Assembly (NCBI GenBank): GCA_020850475.1
Contig: JADZEO010000082.1
Location: 42,016 to 106,015, forward strand
Source: Bdellovibrionales bacterium
GTDB lineage: Bacteria > Bdellovibrionota > Bdellovibrionia > Bdellovibrionales > UBA1609
Length of the DNA stretch: 64,000 nucleotides
Direction: 5' to 3'
Shown here: positions 63,816 through 64,000 of the stretch, in pieces
Layout of the letters: each line of letters opens with the position of its first letter
Numbering within the stretch: position 1 is the first letter of the stretch
Notes under the pieces: generated by a model
The model's input: only the letters and a program-made list of their open reading frames with translations
What the model was told of the DNA's origin: nothing
Database searches by the model: none
Made by a program: the position numbers and the translations under genes

Positions 63816-64000
63816 CGAAAGCGCTTGTAAAATTCAGTTAAGATTTCGAGATCGGGAAGCTTAACGGCCACCGAGGGATCCTTGCCGAAATCAAGACTCG
63901 CTTCATTGAGTAACGAGGCGGCCTTGCTTGAATCGGCCACGGGAACTACGCCGATGACTTGAATTTGTATGGTGCGATTGCCCCAGGAGACGGTCATCCG
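63812..64000 (-). CDS. C-terminal part of an unrecognised protein, cut by the window edge
   Basis: The frame is open to the right edge; an ATG at 63997 could be the start or an internal Met. The visible ~62 residues have a beta-like stretch (TIQIQVIGVVPVA) and a charged C-terminus ending in ILTEFYKRFR. The stop overlaps the priA start (ATGA), so the two are probably co-transcribed. I do not recognise it. Confidence 0.5.
   Translation of the reverse strand, partial: RMTVSWGNRTIQIQVIGVVPVADSSKAASLLNEASLDFGKDPSVAVKLPDLEILTEFYKRFR

Noticed and set aside
1..64000. tRNA genes, rRNA, CRISPR arrays, insertion sequences or att sites
   Set aside because: All gaps were read; none shows tRNA cloverleaf ends, spaced direct repeats, transposase motifs or flanking inverted repeats.

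Overview
The window looks like a chromosomal core region of a Gram-negative bacterium of the Bdellovibrio type (Bdellovibrionota / former deltaproteobacteria). This is inferred from the mix of genes: type IV pilus retraction ATPase, lipoprotein-rich envelope, arginine/ornithine succinyltransferase genes, nucleoside salvage and propionyl-CoA carboxylation genes, and several family members with unusual tails or domain mixes. The base composition is moderately GC-rich. TTG and GTG starts are common (grpE, dnaJ-like, pyrH, uppS, rimO, M20 hydrolase). I see no rRNA, tRNA, CRISPR array, insertion sequence or prophage. Gene density is very high and several convergent gene pairs overlap or abut.

Layout. 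1-8.4 kb: end of a coiled-coil protein, then on the minus strand lon with its terminator, a zinc-less DksA-like protein, and a chaperone/envelope cluster (hemW, grpE, a DnaJ-like co-chaperone, an LpoA-like lipoprotein). 8.4-13 kb (plus): tandem M16 peptidase, an unrecognised protein, tatA and tatC. 13-24.6 kb (minus): asnS followed by a propionyl/acyl-CoA carboxylase set (CT, BC, BCCP) and a methylmalonyl-CoA mutase large subunit, then a subtilisin-like lipoprotein protease, and a nucleoside salvage cluster (thymidine phosphorylase, purine nucleoside phosphorylase, amidohydrolase). 24.7-26.7 kb: acylphosphatase, a small membrane protein and pilT. 26.8-36.7 kb (plus): a 33-codon ORF then RNase G, rplU with a histone-H1-like tail, rpmA, obgE, a nadD-rsfS fusion, rlmH, comF-like, a LolA-like lipoprotein, rimO, a very small membrane-peptide gene and an outer-membrane-type protein. 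36.7-41.3 kb (minus): hpt, a TPR protein, bamD, an AI-2E family permease, a cyclic-nucleotide-binding protein and a TPR-SH3 membrane protein. 41.4-47.7 kb (plus): a tightly overlapping operon of a class III aminotransferase, an M20 hydrolase, AstA-like, AstD-like and mltG. 47.7-64 kb (minus): a lipoprotein, a membrane protein, pgeF, an RluD-type pseudouridine synthase, a J-domain/HTH protein, a MinD-like ATPase, tsaB, rseP, cdsA, uppS, frr, pyrH, tsf, rpsB, an FAD-type oxidoreductase, a CFI-box protein, priA and an edge fragment.

How the genes work together. The rpsB-tsf-pyrH-frr-uppS-cdsA-rseP run is the common bacterial order linking translation factors to envelope lipid synthesis and regulated proteolysis. 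The carboxylase plus mutase genes form the propionyl-CoA to succinyl-CoA route, with the B12-binding mutase subunit not in the window. The 41-46 kb operon looks like a variant arginine/ornithine succinyltransferase pathway without astB or astE. The nucleoside phosphorylases and deaminase would support salvage of nucleosides, which fits a predator or scavenger.

The most unusual items are the nadD-rsfS fusion, the variant succinyltransferase operon, the L21 tail, the J-domain/HTH protein beside a MinD-like ATPase, the three-PDZ RseP, two well-built small ORFs (25 and 33 codons), and a group of genes without Shine-Dalgarno sequences whose -10 box sits 6-13 nt before the start codon (candidate leaderless or nearly leaderless mRNAs). 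All functional statements rest on sequence reading alone; no database search was run.
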